From contig CAJWVX010000009.1 of the NCBI GenBank assembly GCA_913048175.1, positions 1 to 44,586 of the forward strand: 44,586 nucleotides of DNA. The letters are read 5' to 3'. This document shows, piece by piece, positions 24,479 to 34,266 of the stretch. This stretch comes from an uncultured Flavobacteriales bacterium (GTDB lineage: Bacteria > Bacteroidota > Bacteroidia > Flavobacteriales_E > Vicingaceae). How positions within the stretch are numbered: the first letter of the stretch is position 1; each line of letters opens with the position of its first letter. The notes below the pieces were generated by a model. The model was not told the DNA's origin. It made no database searches and saw nothing but the letters and a program-made list of their open reading frames with translations. The translations under genes and the position numbers were made by a program.

Positions 24479-24916
24479 TTAACAACTAATTTTTGCTATT
24501 CTATCTGTATGTCTACCACCTTCAAAATCAGTTTTTAAAAATATATCTATACAATTTAAAGCAGACTCTTCAGTCATAAATCTAGCTGGTAAAGCAATTA
24601 TATTTGCATTATTATGTAATCTAGCCATCTCAGCAATATCTACTTGCCAACAAAGAGCAGATCTTATTTCTTGATGTTTATTAGCAGTCATATTAATACC
24701 ATTACCACTTCCGCATATTAAAATTCCTAAATCAACACTTTTTTCAGTAACAGCATTTGCAACAGGATGAGCAAAATCAGGATAATCTGCTCTATCATCG
24801 GAAAAAGGACCGAAATCTTTATATTTAACATTAATATTATCTAAATGTTTTTTAACAGATTCTTTTAAATTAAACCCAGCATGATCACTACCTATAGCTA
24901 CCTTAGTTACTTCCAT
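24479..24916 (-). CDS. rpiB: Ribose-5-phosphate isomerase B
   Basis: 145 residues, normal for RpiB/LacAB family enzymes. It interconverts ribose-5-phosphate and ribulose-5-phosphate in the non-oxidative pentose phosphate pathway. The N-terminal IGSDHAGFNLKE includes the substrate-binding Asp/His, and the catalytic Cys68 lies in ICGSGNGINMTANK. LHNNANIIALPAR provides the phosphate-binding region. It stands alone: a terminator follows, and a 470-bp AT-rich gap precedes it. Confidence 0.95.
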   Translation of the reverse strand: MEVTKVAIGSDHAGFNLKESVKKHLDNINVKYKDFGPFSDDRADYPDFAHPVANAVTEKSVDLGILICGSGNGINMTANKHQEIRSALCWQVDIAEMARLHNNANIIALPARFMTEESALNCIDIFLKTDFEGGRHTDRIAKISC

Positions 24917-25386
24917 TTATTAATTTTTAGAGTTATTAACACCTATTTTAATCAAAATTATTAAAGTGTTGAATATTAAGACTATAAAATTAACTATAAA
25001 CCTGTTGAAAACTATAATAACTTGTTGTAAAAAATAAAAACTTTTAATAGGAATATTCAATTAAAAAATCAGGTGATACTTCAATTGATTTAAACAAATT
25101 TATATCATTTTTTTATAAGACCATTTATCAACAAAAAATGAACTCAAATTTAACATTAAAAGAATATAATATTATTAAAATGGGACTAATTAACAACATG
25201 TTAATAACCATCTTATTTAATTATTTATCAAACAGTTATAATATTGATAACTACGTATTATCCTTTATAACTTTCAATAAATAGAAAAACAAAGAAAACA
25301 ATTTATTAATTTTAAACTGTTTAAACAGCTATATAGTAATAGCATTTTCTTTTTATAATTTTTAAATAATATTAATATATATATAA
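24917..25386. other. AT-rich gap, nothing recognised
   Basis: 470 bp of extreme AT content between rpiB and the YwqK-repeat gene, which point away from each other, so both promoters must lie here. A 48-codon frame (25138-25284) is not convincing. A few TTATCAACA/TTTTCAACA words resemble DnaA boxes only loosely. I see no RNA gene or repeat array. Confidence 0.6.
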
Positions 25387-26904
25387 GTGTTAATTAAAAC
25401 TGTTTCCATATTTCTAATTATTCTATTTCCATTTCATTTCTTTGCCCAAGAGAAATTAAAAGATGGAGAACAAATTTTTTATTATAAAAATGGACAAATA
25501 TCTAGTAAAGGAATTATTAAAAATGGTTTACCTGAAGGCTACTGGATATCATACTATCCAACAGGAATTATTAAATCTGAAGGTAATAGAAAATTAAGTT
25601 TATTAGATAGTACATGGGTTTTTTATAATAATTATGGAGATTTAAAATCTAAAATAAATTATACTTATGGAAAAAAAAATGGTTTAAAAATATCTTATAG
25701 CGATAGTTGTAATATTCTTTTAGAAGAGTATTATATTGATGATAATAAACAAAATAATAGTACTTATTTTTATGATGTAAAAGATCATAAAAAATGGAAA
25801 GAAATCAATTTTAAAGATAATATTAAAGAAGGAAAATCTTTTGAGTATGCTTTAGATGGCAGATTAATTTCAATTATCTTTTATAAAAAGGGTACTTTAA
25901 TGGGCACAGAAAAAATTAATAGATATGATAAATTAAATAGAAAAAAAGATACTTGGAAAATTTTTCATGATAATGAAAAACTAAAAGAAGAAATGCGTTA
26001 TAAAAACGATCTTTTAAATGGATACTATAAAAAATATGATAAAAAAGGAAGGCTTATAAATGCTACTTTATATATTGAAGGAGTTCCACAAAGTTTTACA
26101 GAAGAATTAGCTACATTAGATATTAGAAAAGAATACTATCCAGACGGAATAGTTAAATTAGAAGGTATTTATGATATTATTGGAAAAGAAAATGGACTAT
26201 TTAAATTTTTTGATAAAAATGGTAAAATAGAACGATCAGAAATTTATTTGCATGGTATTATATTAGCAAAGGGTTTAATAGATGAAGAAGGAAAAAGACA
26301 AGGATATTGGGAGGAATTTTATAATAATGGAAACCTAAAATCAAAAGGAAAGTATAGAGACGGACTAAGGATAGAAAATTGGAAATATTTTTTTGAAAAT
26401 AATAAAATACAACAAGAAGGAAAATATTTATCGGGAGAAAAGGCCACAGGTATATGGATGTGGTATTATAATGATGGTAGTGTTTTAAGAAAAGAATATT
26501 TTAGAAAAGGTAAAGAAGATGGAATGATGTATGAATATAATCAAAATGGTAAAATTATTACTGAAGGAGAATATATTGATGGATTAAAAGATGGACCTTG
26601 GTTTTACGAAATGGGAGATCATATTGAAGAAGGAAATTATTTAGATGGACAAAAAACTGAAAAATGGATTCATCATTATACAAATGGTAAATTAAATTTT
26701 GAAGGAAATTTTAGAGATGGAGAACCAAATGGCAAGCACAAATTTTATTATAATACTGGTAAGATTCAAAGAGAAGAATTTTATTTAATGGGGATAAAAT
26801 CAGACAGTTGGAAATATTTTAATGAACTAGGAGAATTAAATTTAACTATAATTTATAAAGAAGGAAAAGAATTTAAAATAAATGGATTAAAATTGAAAAA
26901 ATAA
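25387..26904 (+). CDS. Secreted YwqK/MORN-like repeat protein
   Basis: 505 residues starting at GTG 25387; an in-frame TAA lies directly upstream, and the resulting N-terminus is a good signal peptide (MLIKTVSIFLIILFPFHFF), so GTG is the likely start. The whole mature protein is built of about 20 YwqK-type repeats of 22-24 residues with pattern Y-x-x-G-x-x-x-x-E-G-x-x-x-x-G-x-x-x-G-x-W (for example GYWISYYPTGIIKSEG, GYWEEFYNNGNLKSKG). It should form a long beta-solenoid outside the cytoplasm. Base composition is more AT-rich than the neighbouring housekeeping genes. It lies 3 bp before the histidine kinase gene, in the same frame. No toxin is next to it, so antitoxin naming would be wrong. 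Confidence 0.85.
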   Translation: MLIKTVSIFLIILFPFHFFAQEKLKDGEQIFYYKNGQISSKGIIKNGLPEGYWISYYPTGIIKSEGNRKLSLLDSTWVFYNNYGDLKSKINYTYGKKNGLKISYSDSCNILLEEYYIDDNKQNNSTYFYDVKDHKKWKEINFKDNIKEGKSFEYALDGRLISIIFYKKGTLMGTEKINRYDKLNRKKDTWKIFHDNEKLKEEMRYKNDLLNGYYKKYDKKGRLINATLYIEGVPQSFTEELATLDIRKEYYPDGIVKLEGIYDIIGKENGLFKFFDKNGKIERSEIYLHGIILAKGLIDEEGKRQGYWEEFYNNGNLKSKGKYRDGLRIENWKYFFENNKIQQEGKYLSGEKATGIWMWYYNDGSVLRKEYFRKGKEDGMMYEYNQNGKIITEGEYIDGLKDGPWFYEMGDHIEEGNYLDGQKTEKWIHHYTNGKLNFEGNFRDGEPNGKHKFYYNTGKIQREEFYLMGIKSDSWKYFNELGELNLTIIYKEGKEFKINGLKLKK

Positions 26905-26907
26905 AAT

Positions 26908-29900
26908 TTGGATTATTCAAAAAAAACAAAAAAAGATTTAATTAAGGAAATACAATTTCTTAAAGAAGACTTTTTGTGTAAAAAGGAACAAGAAGCTAAC
27001 AAACAAAAAAATGTTGAACTTCATTTAAAAGAAAACGAAGAAAAATATAGAACATTATTTACTAAAAATTTAGCAGGTGTTTTTATAACAGAAGAAGAAA
27101 TAATTTTAGATTGTAACAATTCTTTTGCAAAAATATTTGGATATAAATCAAGAGTAGAATTAATTGGTAAGAATGTTGAATGCCTTTATTTTTATAAAAA
27201 TGATAGAGATAAATATATAGAACAACTACTTAAAAATGATTTTTTATCTAACCATATAATAAAACATAAAAATAAAAATGGTAAAGAAATATGGATTTCT
27301 GCTAACGTTTATTTAAAAGATAATAGAAGAATAGAAGGAACTTTAGTAGATATTACAGAACAGGTAAAATTTGAAGAAAATAATCGTAAAAAAGAAGAAA
27401 ATTATAAAGAATTAACAGAAAATTCTCCTTACGGTGTTTGTGTACATATTGATGGAAATATAGTTTATGTAAACAAAAAAGCACTAGAAATAATTGGTGT
27501 AGATTTAAATTCAAAAAGTAATTTTTATGATTTTATTTTACCTGAAAACCATCAAAATGTTAAAGAAAGAACAGAAAGAGCTTTAAATGGAGAAGATGTA
27601 CCTTTTAAAGAATTTAGTATTAAAAAATCTAATAATAAGATAATTTATATTAAAGGAAAACCAACACTATTCAATTATCAAGGTAAAAGAGCAGTTCAGG
27701 TTGTATTTAATGATATAACATTTGAAAAGGATTTATTTAAAGAAAAATTAAGGGCTACAATAGCTGAAGAGTCAAATAAAATACTTCAAAAAGAAATTAA
27801 TCATAGAAAAAAAATTGAGGAAAAATTGATTGAAAATCAAAAGTATACTCAAAATGTAATTAATAGTTCTTTAGATATTATTTGTGCATCCGATAAAGAA
27901 GGAAATATAATAGAGTTTAATAAGGCTGCAGAAAAAGCTTTTGGTTATACATTAAAAGAACTCTTAGGAAAAAATATATCTATAATTTATGCCTTAAAAG
28001 AGGATCATATAAATATTAGTAAACAACTTTTAGATACAGGATCTTTTATTGGTGAAGTAAAAAACATAAATAAAAATGGTAAATTATTCACATCATATTT
28101 AACAGCTTCAGTTTTATATAACGATAATAATGAGCAAATAGGAACTATGGGTGTTTCTAGAGATATAACAGAGCTAAAAGAAGCAGAAAATCAACTTATA
28201 GAAAGTGAAGAGAGATATAAAGATATTTTAGAAAATGCTACAGATTTAATTCAAAGTTTAGATAAATATGGAAATATTATTTATGTAAATGAAGCTTGGA
28301 AAAAAACTTTAGGATATAATTCAGAAGAAATTATAGGGAAAAATATTTTTGAAATAATACATCCAGATTGTATAAATAAGTGTAAAATATTTTTTAACAC
28401 CATTAATAATAGTTTAACTAATAAAAGTCATGTAGAATTAATTGAGTTTAAAACCAAAAAAGGTAAAAAAATTATTGTAGAAGGTAATGTTAGTGTAAAA
28501 ATTAAAAATAATAAAGTAGAATCAACAAGATCCATTTTAAGAAATGTAACTGAAGAATTGTGGGAAGAAACAAAACAAAAAATATACAATAACATAGCTA
28601 CTATTGTTGTAGAAAAAGTTGTTGCTGAAGAAATTTATGAAGGAATTAGAAAAGAGCTTGGTAAAGTAATGAATACAGAAATCTTTGTTATTTCATATTC
28701 TTTAGACGATAACATTCTTACTTTTCCTTATTATTATGACAATGTTAGATCTAAAGGTATAATAGATAAAAAAGATAGAATTAAAGGAAATGGTATTAAT
28801 GAATATTTTTTAAAACAAAAAAATTCTAAACTTTTAAAGAGAGATGATTTAGATTTTATCATAAATAAAGGAGAATACAATGTTTTAGGTAAAAAATGTA
28901 AAGCTTTTGTTGGCATACCACTAAAAATTAAGAATAAAACAATAGGTGTTCTTTCTGTTCAATCTTATGATAATGAAAATGAGTATTCAAAAAAATCTAT
29001 GGATATTTTGGATTTTATATCAGGAACAATAGCATTAACTGTTCAAAGAAAACAAGATCAAAATATAATAAGTAAACAATCTTATAAATTAAAATCTATA
29101 ATAGAAAACAGCACACACTTATTTTGGAGCTATGATATAAATAAAGGTGTTACATCAAGTAATAAAAACTTTGTTAAATACATTAAACAAACCTATGGTA
29201 AAAATGCAGAAGTTAAAAATAGACTAAATAAAAGAGTAAGATTTTCTAATGAAGAAGAGCATACTTTTTGGAATAAAAAATATGCAGAAGTTTTTAAAGG
29301 AAATTCACAACAATTTTTATCTAAAAAACTAAATAAATACGGAAAAGAAGTTGTTAAAGAGGTTTTTTTAAATCCAATTTATAATGAGGATGGAAAAATT
29401 ATTGAGGTATCAGGAATAGCTCATGATATAACAGAAAAAACAATTTCAGAGAAAAAACTAAAAGAATCTTTAAAAGAAAAAGAAGTTTTATTAAAAGAAG
29501 TTCATCATAGAGTTAAAAACAATTTACAGGTAATATCTAGTATTTTAAATTTACAATCTTCTTATGTTAAGGATGAAAAAATACTTGATATATTAAGAGA
29601 AAGTCAAAATAGAATTAAGTCAATGTCCTTTATTCATGAGAGTTTATATCAGAATACAGATTTTTCAGAAATAAATTTTTCAGAATATATAGTAAGTTTA
29701 TCTAAAAATTTAGTACATTCATACGGTATATATGATGATTTAATCGATTTAAATATGTCAGTTGGAAATATATCTTTAAATCTTGATCTTTCGATTCCTT
29801 GTGGACTCATTATAAATGAATTAGTTTCAAATGCTATTAAATATGCCTTTTTAGACAAAGAAAAAGGAAAAATTAATATAAAATTGTTTGAAAAAAATGA

Positions 29901-30081
29901 CAATGTTCATTTAATAATACAAGATAATGGCTTAGGTTTGCCAAAAGAAATAAATTACAAAGAGACAGACTCTTTAGGGCTGCAATTAGTAATAACATTA
30001 GTAGAACAAATAAGCGGAACAGTAAAACTGGACAACAATAAAGGAGCGAAGTTTACTATTATATTTAAAAAAGAACAATAA
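26908..30081 (+). CDS. Multi-PAS/GAF sensor histidine kinase (HisKA_2 type)
   Basis: 1057 residues from TTG 26908. No membrane spans are visible, so it is a soluble sensor. Four PAS domains come in order at about 45-150, 168-275, 313-425 and 437-550 (each with a G-N-I-I-x-x-N core, such as DKEGNIIEFNKAAEKAFGY). A GAF domain lies at about 565-715 and a fifth PAS-like domain at about 725-850. The transmitter follows: HisKA_2 with the likely phospho-acceptor in EVHHRVKNNLQVISSILNLQ (about 863-882), then HATPase_c with INELVSNAIKYAF and IIQDNGLGLP. This HWE/LytS-like transmitter pairs with the LytTR regulator that overlaps its stop. Composition is AT-rich, like its upstream partner. Confidence 0.9.
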   Translation: MDYSKKTKKDLIKEIQFLKEDFLCKKEQEANKQKNVELHLKENEEKYRTLFTKNLAGVFITEEEIILDCNNSFAKIFGYKSRVELIGKNVECLYFYKNDRDKYIEQLLKNDFLSNHIIKHKNKNGKEIWISANVYLKDNRRIEGTLVDITEQVKFEENNRKKEENYKELTENSPYGVCVHIDGNIVYVNKKALEIIGVDLNSKSNFYDFILPENHQNVKERTERALNGEDVPFKEFSIKKSNNKIIYIKGKPTLFNYQGKRAVQVVFNDITFEKDLFKEKLRATIAEESNKILQKEINHRKKIEEKLIENQKYTQNVINSSLDIICASDKEGNIIEFNKAAEKAFGYTLKELLGKNISIIYALKEDHINISKQLLDTGSFIGEVKNINKNGKLFTSYLTASVLYNDNNEQIGTMGVSRDITELKEAENQLIESEERYKDILENATDLIQSLDKYGNIIYVNEAWKKTLGYNSEEIIGKNIFEIIHPDCINKCKIFFNTINNSLTNKSHVELIEFKTKKGKKIIVEGNVSVKIKNNKVESTRSILRNVTEELWEETKQKIYNNIATIVVEKVVAEEIYEGIRKELGKVMNTEIFVISYSLDDNILTFPYYYDNVRSKGIIDKKDRIKGNGINEYFLKQKNSKLLKRDDLDFIINKGEYNVLGKKCKAFVGIPLKIKNKTIGVLSVQSYDNENEYSKKSMDILDFISGTIALTVQRKQDQNIISKQSYKLKSIIENSTHLFWSYDINKGVTSSNKNFVKYIKQTYGKNAEVKNRLNKRVRFSNEEEHTFWNKKYAEVFKGNSQQFLSKKLNKYGKEVVKEVFLNPIYNEDGKIIEVSGIAHDITEKTISEKKLKESLKEKEVLLKEVHHRVKNNLQVISSILNLQSSYVKDEKILDILRESQNRIKSMSFIHESLYQNTDFSEINFSEYIVSLSKNLVHSYGIYDDLIDLNMSVGNISLNLDLSIPCGLIINELVSNAIKYAFLDKEKGKINIKLFEKNDNVHLIIQDNGLGLPKEINYKETDSLGLQLVITLVEQISGTVKLDNNKGAKFTIIFKKEQ

Positions 30082-30833
30082 TGTCAAAAAACAACATTTT
30101 AGTTATAGAAGACGAGGCAATCGTATCTAAAGATATACAACAAAGCTTAAAAAAATTAGGTTACAATATTGTTGGATCTGCCGCAACCGGAGAAAAAGCG
30201 GTTGAATTAGCAAAACAAACAAAACCTGATTTAGTTTTGATGGATATTATGCTAAAAGGAGAAATGAGCGGAATAGATGCAGCAGAAAAAATTAGAGAAA
30301 CATTAAATGTTCCTGTTATTTATTTAACGGCTTATGCTGATGAAAATACTCTAGCAAAAGCTAAGGTAACTGAGCCTTATGGCTATATTATTAAGCCATT
30401 TAAAGAAGTTGATTTACATACATCTATAGAAATGGCACTTTATAAATACTCTAAAGAAAGAGAGGTTATTAAAGAAAGAGATTTTCTTTATTCTTTAGTT
30501 GAAAACAATGAATCTGAAGGAGTTATTTTTGTTAAATCCAATTCAAGATTAGTAAAGGTTAAAACAAATGAGATTCTTTTTGTTGAAGCTTTAAAAGATT
30601 ATGTTGTTGTTAATGTTGGTGATGTGAGATATACTATTCACTCAACAATGAAAGAAATACAAAAGAAATTACCTACTAAAGAATTTCAAAGAATTCATCG
30701 CTCCTATATTGTTCGTTTAGATAAAATTGTTGCAATCGAACAGCCAAATATTGTTATAGAGGGTGGTAAAAAAATGTTGCCAATAGGAGGATCTTATAAA
30801 GAAGAGCTTTTTAGCAGAATAAATTTAGTTTAA
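30081..30833 (+). CDS. LytTR-family response regulator
   Basis: 250 residues. The receiver (1-120) has the acidic residues Glu10-Asp11 in LVIEDEAIV, phospho-acceptor Asp55 in LVLMDIML, and Lys in YIIKPFKEVD. A linker leads to the LytTR DNA-binding domain (about 150-248): RLVKVKTNEILFVEALKDYV, then FQRIHRSYIVRLDKI. The start ATG overlaps the kinase stop (TAATG), so kinase and regulator are translationally coupled. Its target is unknown; the adjacent YwqK-repeat gene is the obvious candidate. Its stop overlaps the stop of the convergent SDR gene. Confidence 0.93.
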   Translation: MSKNNILVIEDEAIVSKDIQQSLKKLGYNIVGSAATGEKAVELAKQTKPDLVLMDIMLKGEMSGIDAAEKIRETLNVPVIYLTAYADENTLAKAKVTEPYGYIIKPFKEVDLHTSIEMALYKYSKEREVIKERDFLYSLVENNESEGVIFVKSNSRLVKVKTNEILFVEALKDYVVVNVGDVRYTIHSTMKEIQKKLPTKEFQRIHRSYIVRLDKIVAIEQPNIVIEGGKKMLPIGGSYKEELFSRINLV

Positions 30834-31582
30834 GTTCTATTAATATAGTGGCTACTTGCCTGTGAAATTGAGGTTACAATTAAGTCGTTTATACAAAGGT
30901 TTTTTGGAAGTGTAGTAACATAATATATTATGGAGGCAACATCTTTTGCAGACATAGGTTCATAACCTTTGTAAATTTGTTTTGCTTTTTCAGTATCGCC
31001 ATGTAGTCTTACCTCAGAAAATTCCGTTTCTGCAGCTCCTGGGCATATTTGAGATACTTTTATTCCTTTTCCGAGCAAATCTATACGCATGGATTTTGAT
31101 AGAGCGTCTACAGCGTGTTTTGTGGCACAATAAACATTTCCTTTTTCGTAAGATTCCTTACCTGCTGTTGAACCAATATTTATAATGTGACCACTTTTTT
31201 CTTTTATCATTAATGGCATTATAGCTTTAGAAACATATAATAGTCCTTTTATATTGGTATCTATCATTTTTTCCCAATCATCAAGCAAGCCATCTTGTAT
31301 TTTGTTTAAACCACTAGCTAAACCAGCATTGTTAATTAACACATCAATTTTTTTATTAGATAAGCTACTCACCGCAGCGATTACTTCTTCATTTTTTCTT
31401 ACATCAAAACAGAGTGTGGTAACTTCCACATCATATTTTTCTTGTAGAGTTTTTGATAAAATTTCAAGTCTATCTTTTCTTCTACCAGTAATAATTAGAC
31501 GATGACCTTTTTCAGCAAAAATCGATGCAGATGCTTTTCCAAAACCAGAGGTAGCTCCAGTTATAAATATAGTTTTAGACAC
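30830..31582 (-). CDS. Short-chain dehydrogenase/reductase (YdfG-like)
   Basis: 250 residues, classical SDR. The NADP(H)-binding motif is TGATSGFG (8-15), followed by GRRKDRL with Arg residues that favour NADP. NNAG lies at 84-87. The catalytic triad Ser138, Tyr151 and Lys155 lies in NIGSTAG and YCATK. The closest style is YdfG, the serine/3-hydroxy acid dehydrogenase, but the substrate cannot be read. It overlaps the metalloprotease gene upstream by 1 bp, suggesting co-translation, and its stop codon shares TTAA with the convergent LytTR gene. Confidence 0.92.
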   Translation of the reverse strand: MSKTIFITGATSGFGKASASIFAEKGHRLIITGRRKDRLEILSKTLQEKYDVEVTTLCFDVRKNEEVIAAVSSLSNKKIDVLINNAGLASGLNKIQDGLLDDWEKMIDTNIKGLLYVSKAIMPLMIKEKSGHIINIGSTAGKESYEKGNVYCATKHAVDALSKSMRIDLLGKGIKVSQICPGAAETEFSEVRLHGDTEKAKQIYKGYEPMSAKDVASIIYYVTTLPKNLCINDLIVTSISQASSHYINRT

Positions 31583-34173
31583 TATTTAATTTCTTTTAAA
31601 GCGTTTATAATTAATGTTTTTAAATGAGAACGATGTGCCTTTGTAGAAATATCTCCGGTAGTATTATTTGCTGTTTCCTGAATTTTCTTTAAATTGTAAA
31701 CAGCCATAGATTGTGCAGAAGAAACATATCTTTTACTTTTTGTACCAGTTACCATTGCTATTAAAGTCTTAGTATATTCTACTTGAATATTTTGTCTAAA
31801 TGAATTAACACTTTCATTAGCATCAGCTTTAAAAATTGCATTATTTAAATCAGTCATCATATCAGATAATTTATATTCATTTCCATACAATTCAGAATCA
31901 ACAATTCGCTGAGTTGTATTTGGATGTAATACATGTGCTAAAACATTTTTTTGATATGTTAAAACTTGTTTGTGTATTTTAGGATCTTCAGGACCTCTAA
32001 AAAAGTCATAACCTCTTCTTTGTAACGCTAAATAATTAAATAAATCATTTGGAGCATTAAAAGCATTTGGAGCAAAAACATTTTTGGTTAACGTTTCCAT
32101 AGCTCTTTTTTGATCAATTAATGAAACAGGAATGTAAGGTTTTGTTCCACCTTTTTGTCCAACCATAGCACGATCAACATAAATACCACCAATGAAACGA
32201 GAAACAACATTTGCCGCAGTTCCTCTTTGTCTACTTAAAACATAATAAACACGTCTTAATTCCTGATAAGATTCTCCTTCTTTAGAAAAATTAGATTTAA
32301 CATCTTTCATCATATTATCAACTAATTCAAAAATATTGTTAGAATAGGTAATTTGATCATTAGATAAATCACCAATCATAACTCTTGGATCAATTGCCTT
32401 ACCAGGAGATCTCATATCATCAGCATCGTTACCAAAAATTAAAGCTGCTTCTGTTGATCTATTTAATAAAATGTTCTTTTCTGAATCCGACTTAAATGGA
32501 GTATAACCAAATTGAACTGCCCAAACATCATATGGGCCTACAGCAACATCTACATATTGGCCCTGTTTATTTCTATCTTTAGTTAAGTTAATAGCTGCAT
32601 AATCCATTACAGAGCCTGTAAGACATTTTCCTTCAATAAATGAAGCATCAGCTAGTTGTGCAGGAGAAAACAACTGACTTGCTTTCATATTGTGATTTAA
32701 ACCTAGCGTATGACCAACTTCATGCATTATTAAAGCAATCATAGATTGCTCTTTCATCTTTTTTAACTCTAAAGGAGAAGCTCCTTCTGCTGCTAATACA
32801 GAAGAGGCAAACATTGTATTTTCGTGCATAACGTGACCTAAAGAACAAGTCATTTTATTTATGTCTTTTTCAAATGACGGAGCTTCAAACTCTTTTAAAC
32901 TTGAGGACAAATCAAAAATCTTATCATACATAACTCTATTTGTGAAGTGTACATATTCTAACATAATATCAGCACCTAATATTTCACCTGTTTTTGGATT
33001 AACAAAACTTGGCCCGTATCCACCAAATGGAGCACGTGGAGAAGAGGTCCATCTTAACACATTGTAACGAATATCTCCAGCATCCCAATCTGCATTATCA
33101 GGTTGTAATTTTACTTCCATAGCATTTTTGAAACCAGCTTTTTCAAAAGCAACATTCCATTGTAAAACAGCATTCTTAATTGTTTCTCTCCACTCTAAAG
33201 GAGTAGAGTTTTCCATCCACCAAGTAATCGGTTTTACAGGTTCCGAAATAGCTGCAGTAGGATTTTTTTTCTTTAAGTTCCAACGATGTACCAAGTCTCT
33301 GTATGGTACAGAGCCTATTGAGGTCATATCTGTAACTTGAGTTGTAAAATAACCAACGCGAGGATCATCAATTAAGGTTTCATAATCATTTTCAGGCATT
33401 TTAATTAAACTATGAAAAACCTTTATACTAACATTCCTACCATCAGAAACAGCTCTAGAACCTCCATTTAAAACAGTTCCTTTAGAGTAAACATACTCAA
33501 TTGCTAAATCTGTATTCTCGGGGTAATTTCTTATTGAATTAACTTTTGTCTTTTCTTTATCTAAATTACCTAAAGAAAATGCTGTAGGAGACTGTTTTGG
33601 ATACTTTGGAGGTTTAATTTGAGAAAAAGTTTCTTTTAAGAAAAGGTTGTCAGCATTGATTAAATACAATCCTTTCTCTTCGTCAACTCCTTCAATTTTT
33701 AAGCTAGCCATTATTCCTGCACTCATATTTGCAGAAGCGGATTTTGATAAAGCACTTTTTGGATCGAAATAAGAAGAAGTATTTTGAGTAATAAACTCTA
33801 TTTTATTAAAATATTTTTCAATTTTAAACACTTTAGAGCCCCTGTACGAACCTCTAAAGCTACCTGCGTCTAAAACTCCATCAGCAACCTGGCTAAAATA
33901 AATATATTCCTTTCCTATCTGATCTTTGCTAACAACCATTTTTATAGCACCAGTAGTTGTGTCTTGATACAAGAGAAATAAGCCGTCTATTTTTTTGTGC
34001 CTCTTTGTTAATTCACTAATTTTTTTTGGAGAGTCTTTATCCTTTTTTGGAGTCTCTGTTTTTGATTTTTTATCACCTTTTTTTTTCTTTTGTGCTGAAG
34101 CAGTACTAAAACTTAAAAGTAAGATTGATACAAGCCCAAGGCTAGCAATTTTTAAAGAATTTCGGTTATTCAT
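31582..34173 (-). CDS. Exported zinc-dependent metalloprotease (DUF5117/DUF4953 type)
   Basis: 863 residues. A signal peptide ends near 27 (STASA), then a Lys-rich linker (KKKKGDKKSKTETP). The N-terminal half is a beta-rich DUF5117-like domain. The central part contains the zinc site HEVGHTLGLNHN (about residue 481), an extended HExxHxxGxxH motif of the metzincin class, followed by the Met-turn candidate SVMDY. This family is common in Bacteroidota, usually periplasmic or surface, and its substrates are largely unknown. It shares 1 bp with the SDR gene downstream. No lipobox or T9SS C-terminal domain is evident. Confidence 0.92.
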   Translation of the reverse strand: MNNRNSLKIASLGLVSILLLSFSTASAQKKKKGDKKSKTETPKKDKDSPKKISELTKRHKKIDGLFLLYQDTTTGAIKMVVSKDQIGKEYIYFSQVADGVLDAGSFRGSYRGSKVFKIEKYFNKIEFITQNTSSYFDPKSALSKSASANMSAGIMASLKIEGVDEEKGLYLINADNLFLKETFSQIKPPKYPKQSPTAFSLGNLDKEKTKVNSIRNYPENTDLAIEYVYSKGTVLNGGSRAVSDGRNVSIKVFHSLIKMPENDYETLIDDPRVGYFTTQVTDMTSIGSVPYRDLVHRWNLKKKNPTAAISEPVKPITWWMENSTPLEWRETIKNAVLQWNVAFEKAGFKNAMEVKLQPDNADWDAGDIRYNVLRWTSSPRAPFGGYGPSFVNPKTGEILGADIMLEYVHFTNRVMYDKIFDLSSSLKEFEAPSFEKDINKMTCSLGHVMHENTMFASSVLAAEGASPLELKKMKEQSMIALIMHEVGHTLGLNHNMKASQLFSPAQLADASFIEGKCLTGSVMDYAAINLTKDRNKQGQYVDVAVGPYDVWAVQFGYTPFKSDSEKNILLNRSTEAALIFGNDADDMRSPGKAIDPRVMIGDLSNDQITYSNNIFELVDNMMKDVKSNFSKEGESYQELRRVYYVLSRQRGTAANVVSRFIGGIYVDRAMVGQKGGTKPYIPVSLIDQKRAMETLTKNVFAPNAFNAPNDLFNYLALQRRGYDFFRGPEDPKIHKQVLTYQKNVLAHVLHPNTTQRIVDSELYGNEYKLSDMMTDLNNAIFKADANESVNSFRQNIQVEYTKTLIAMVTGTKSKRYVSSAQSMAVYNLKKIQETANNTTGDISTKAHRSHLKTLIINALKEIK

Positions 34174-34266
34174 AATATTTATATATGATGGGTTTTCAAT
34201 GTTAAATGTAATAATTAATTGGGAGGATAAAAATCAAGAAAGGATGAGTGGTTAAAATTCTAATGA

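Noticed and set aside
25138-25284. 48-codon frame in the AT-rich gap before the YwqK-repeat gene
   Set aside because: Composition is that of AT-rich noncoding DNA, with no domain, signal peptide or promoter to support it.
24917-25386. Possible replication origin (AT-rich, with TTATCAACA and TTTTCAACA words)
   Set aside because: No good TTATCCACA boxes, no dnaA, no clustered array; the parS-like sites are 22 kb away. Not enough to call an origin.
25387-26904. Antitoxin of a YwqK-type toxin-antitoxin system
   Set aside because: Both YwqK-like proteins in the window have signal peptides, and no toxin gene is adjacent. The antitoxin label seen on this repeat family is not supported here.
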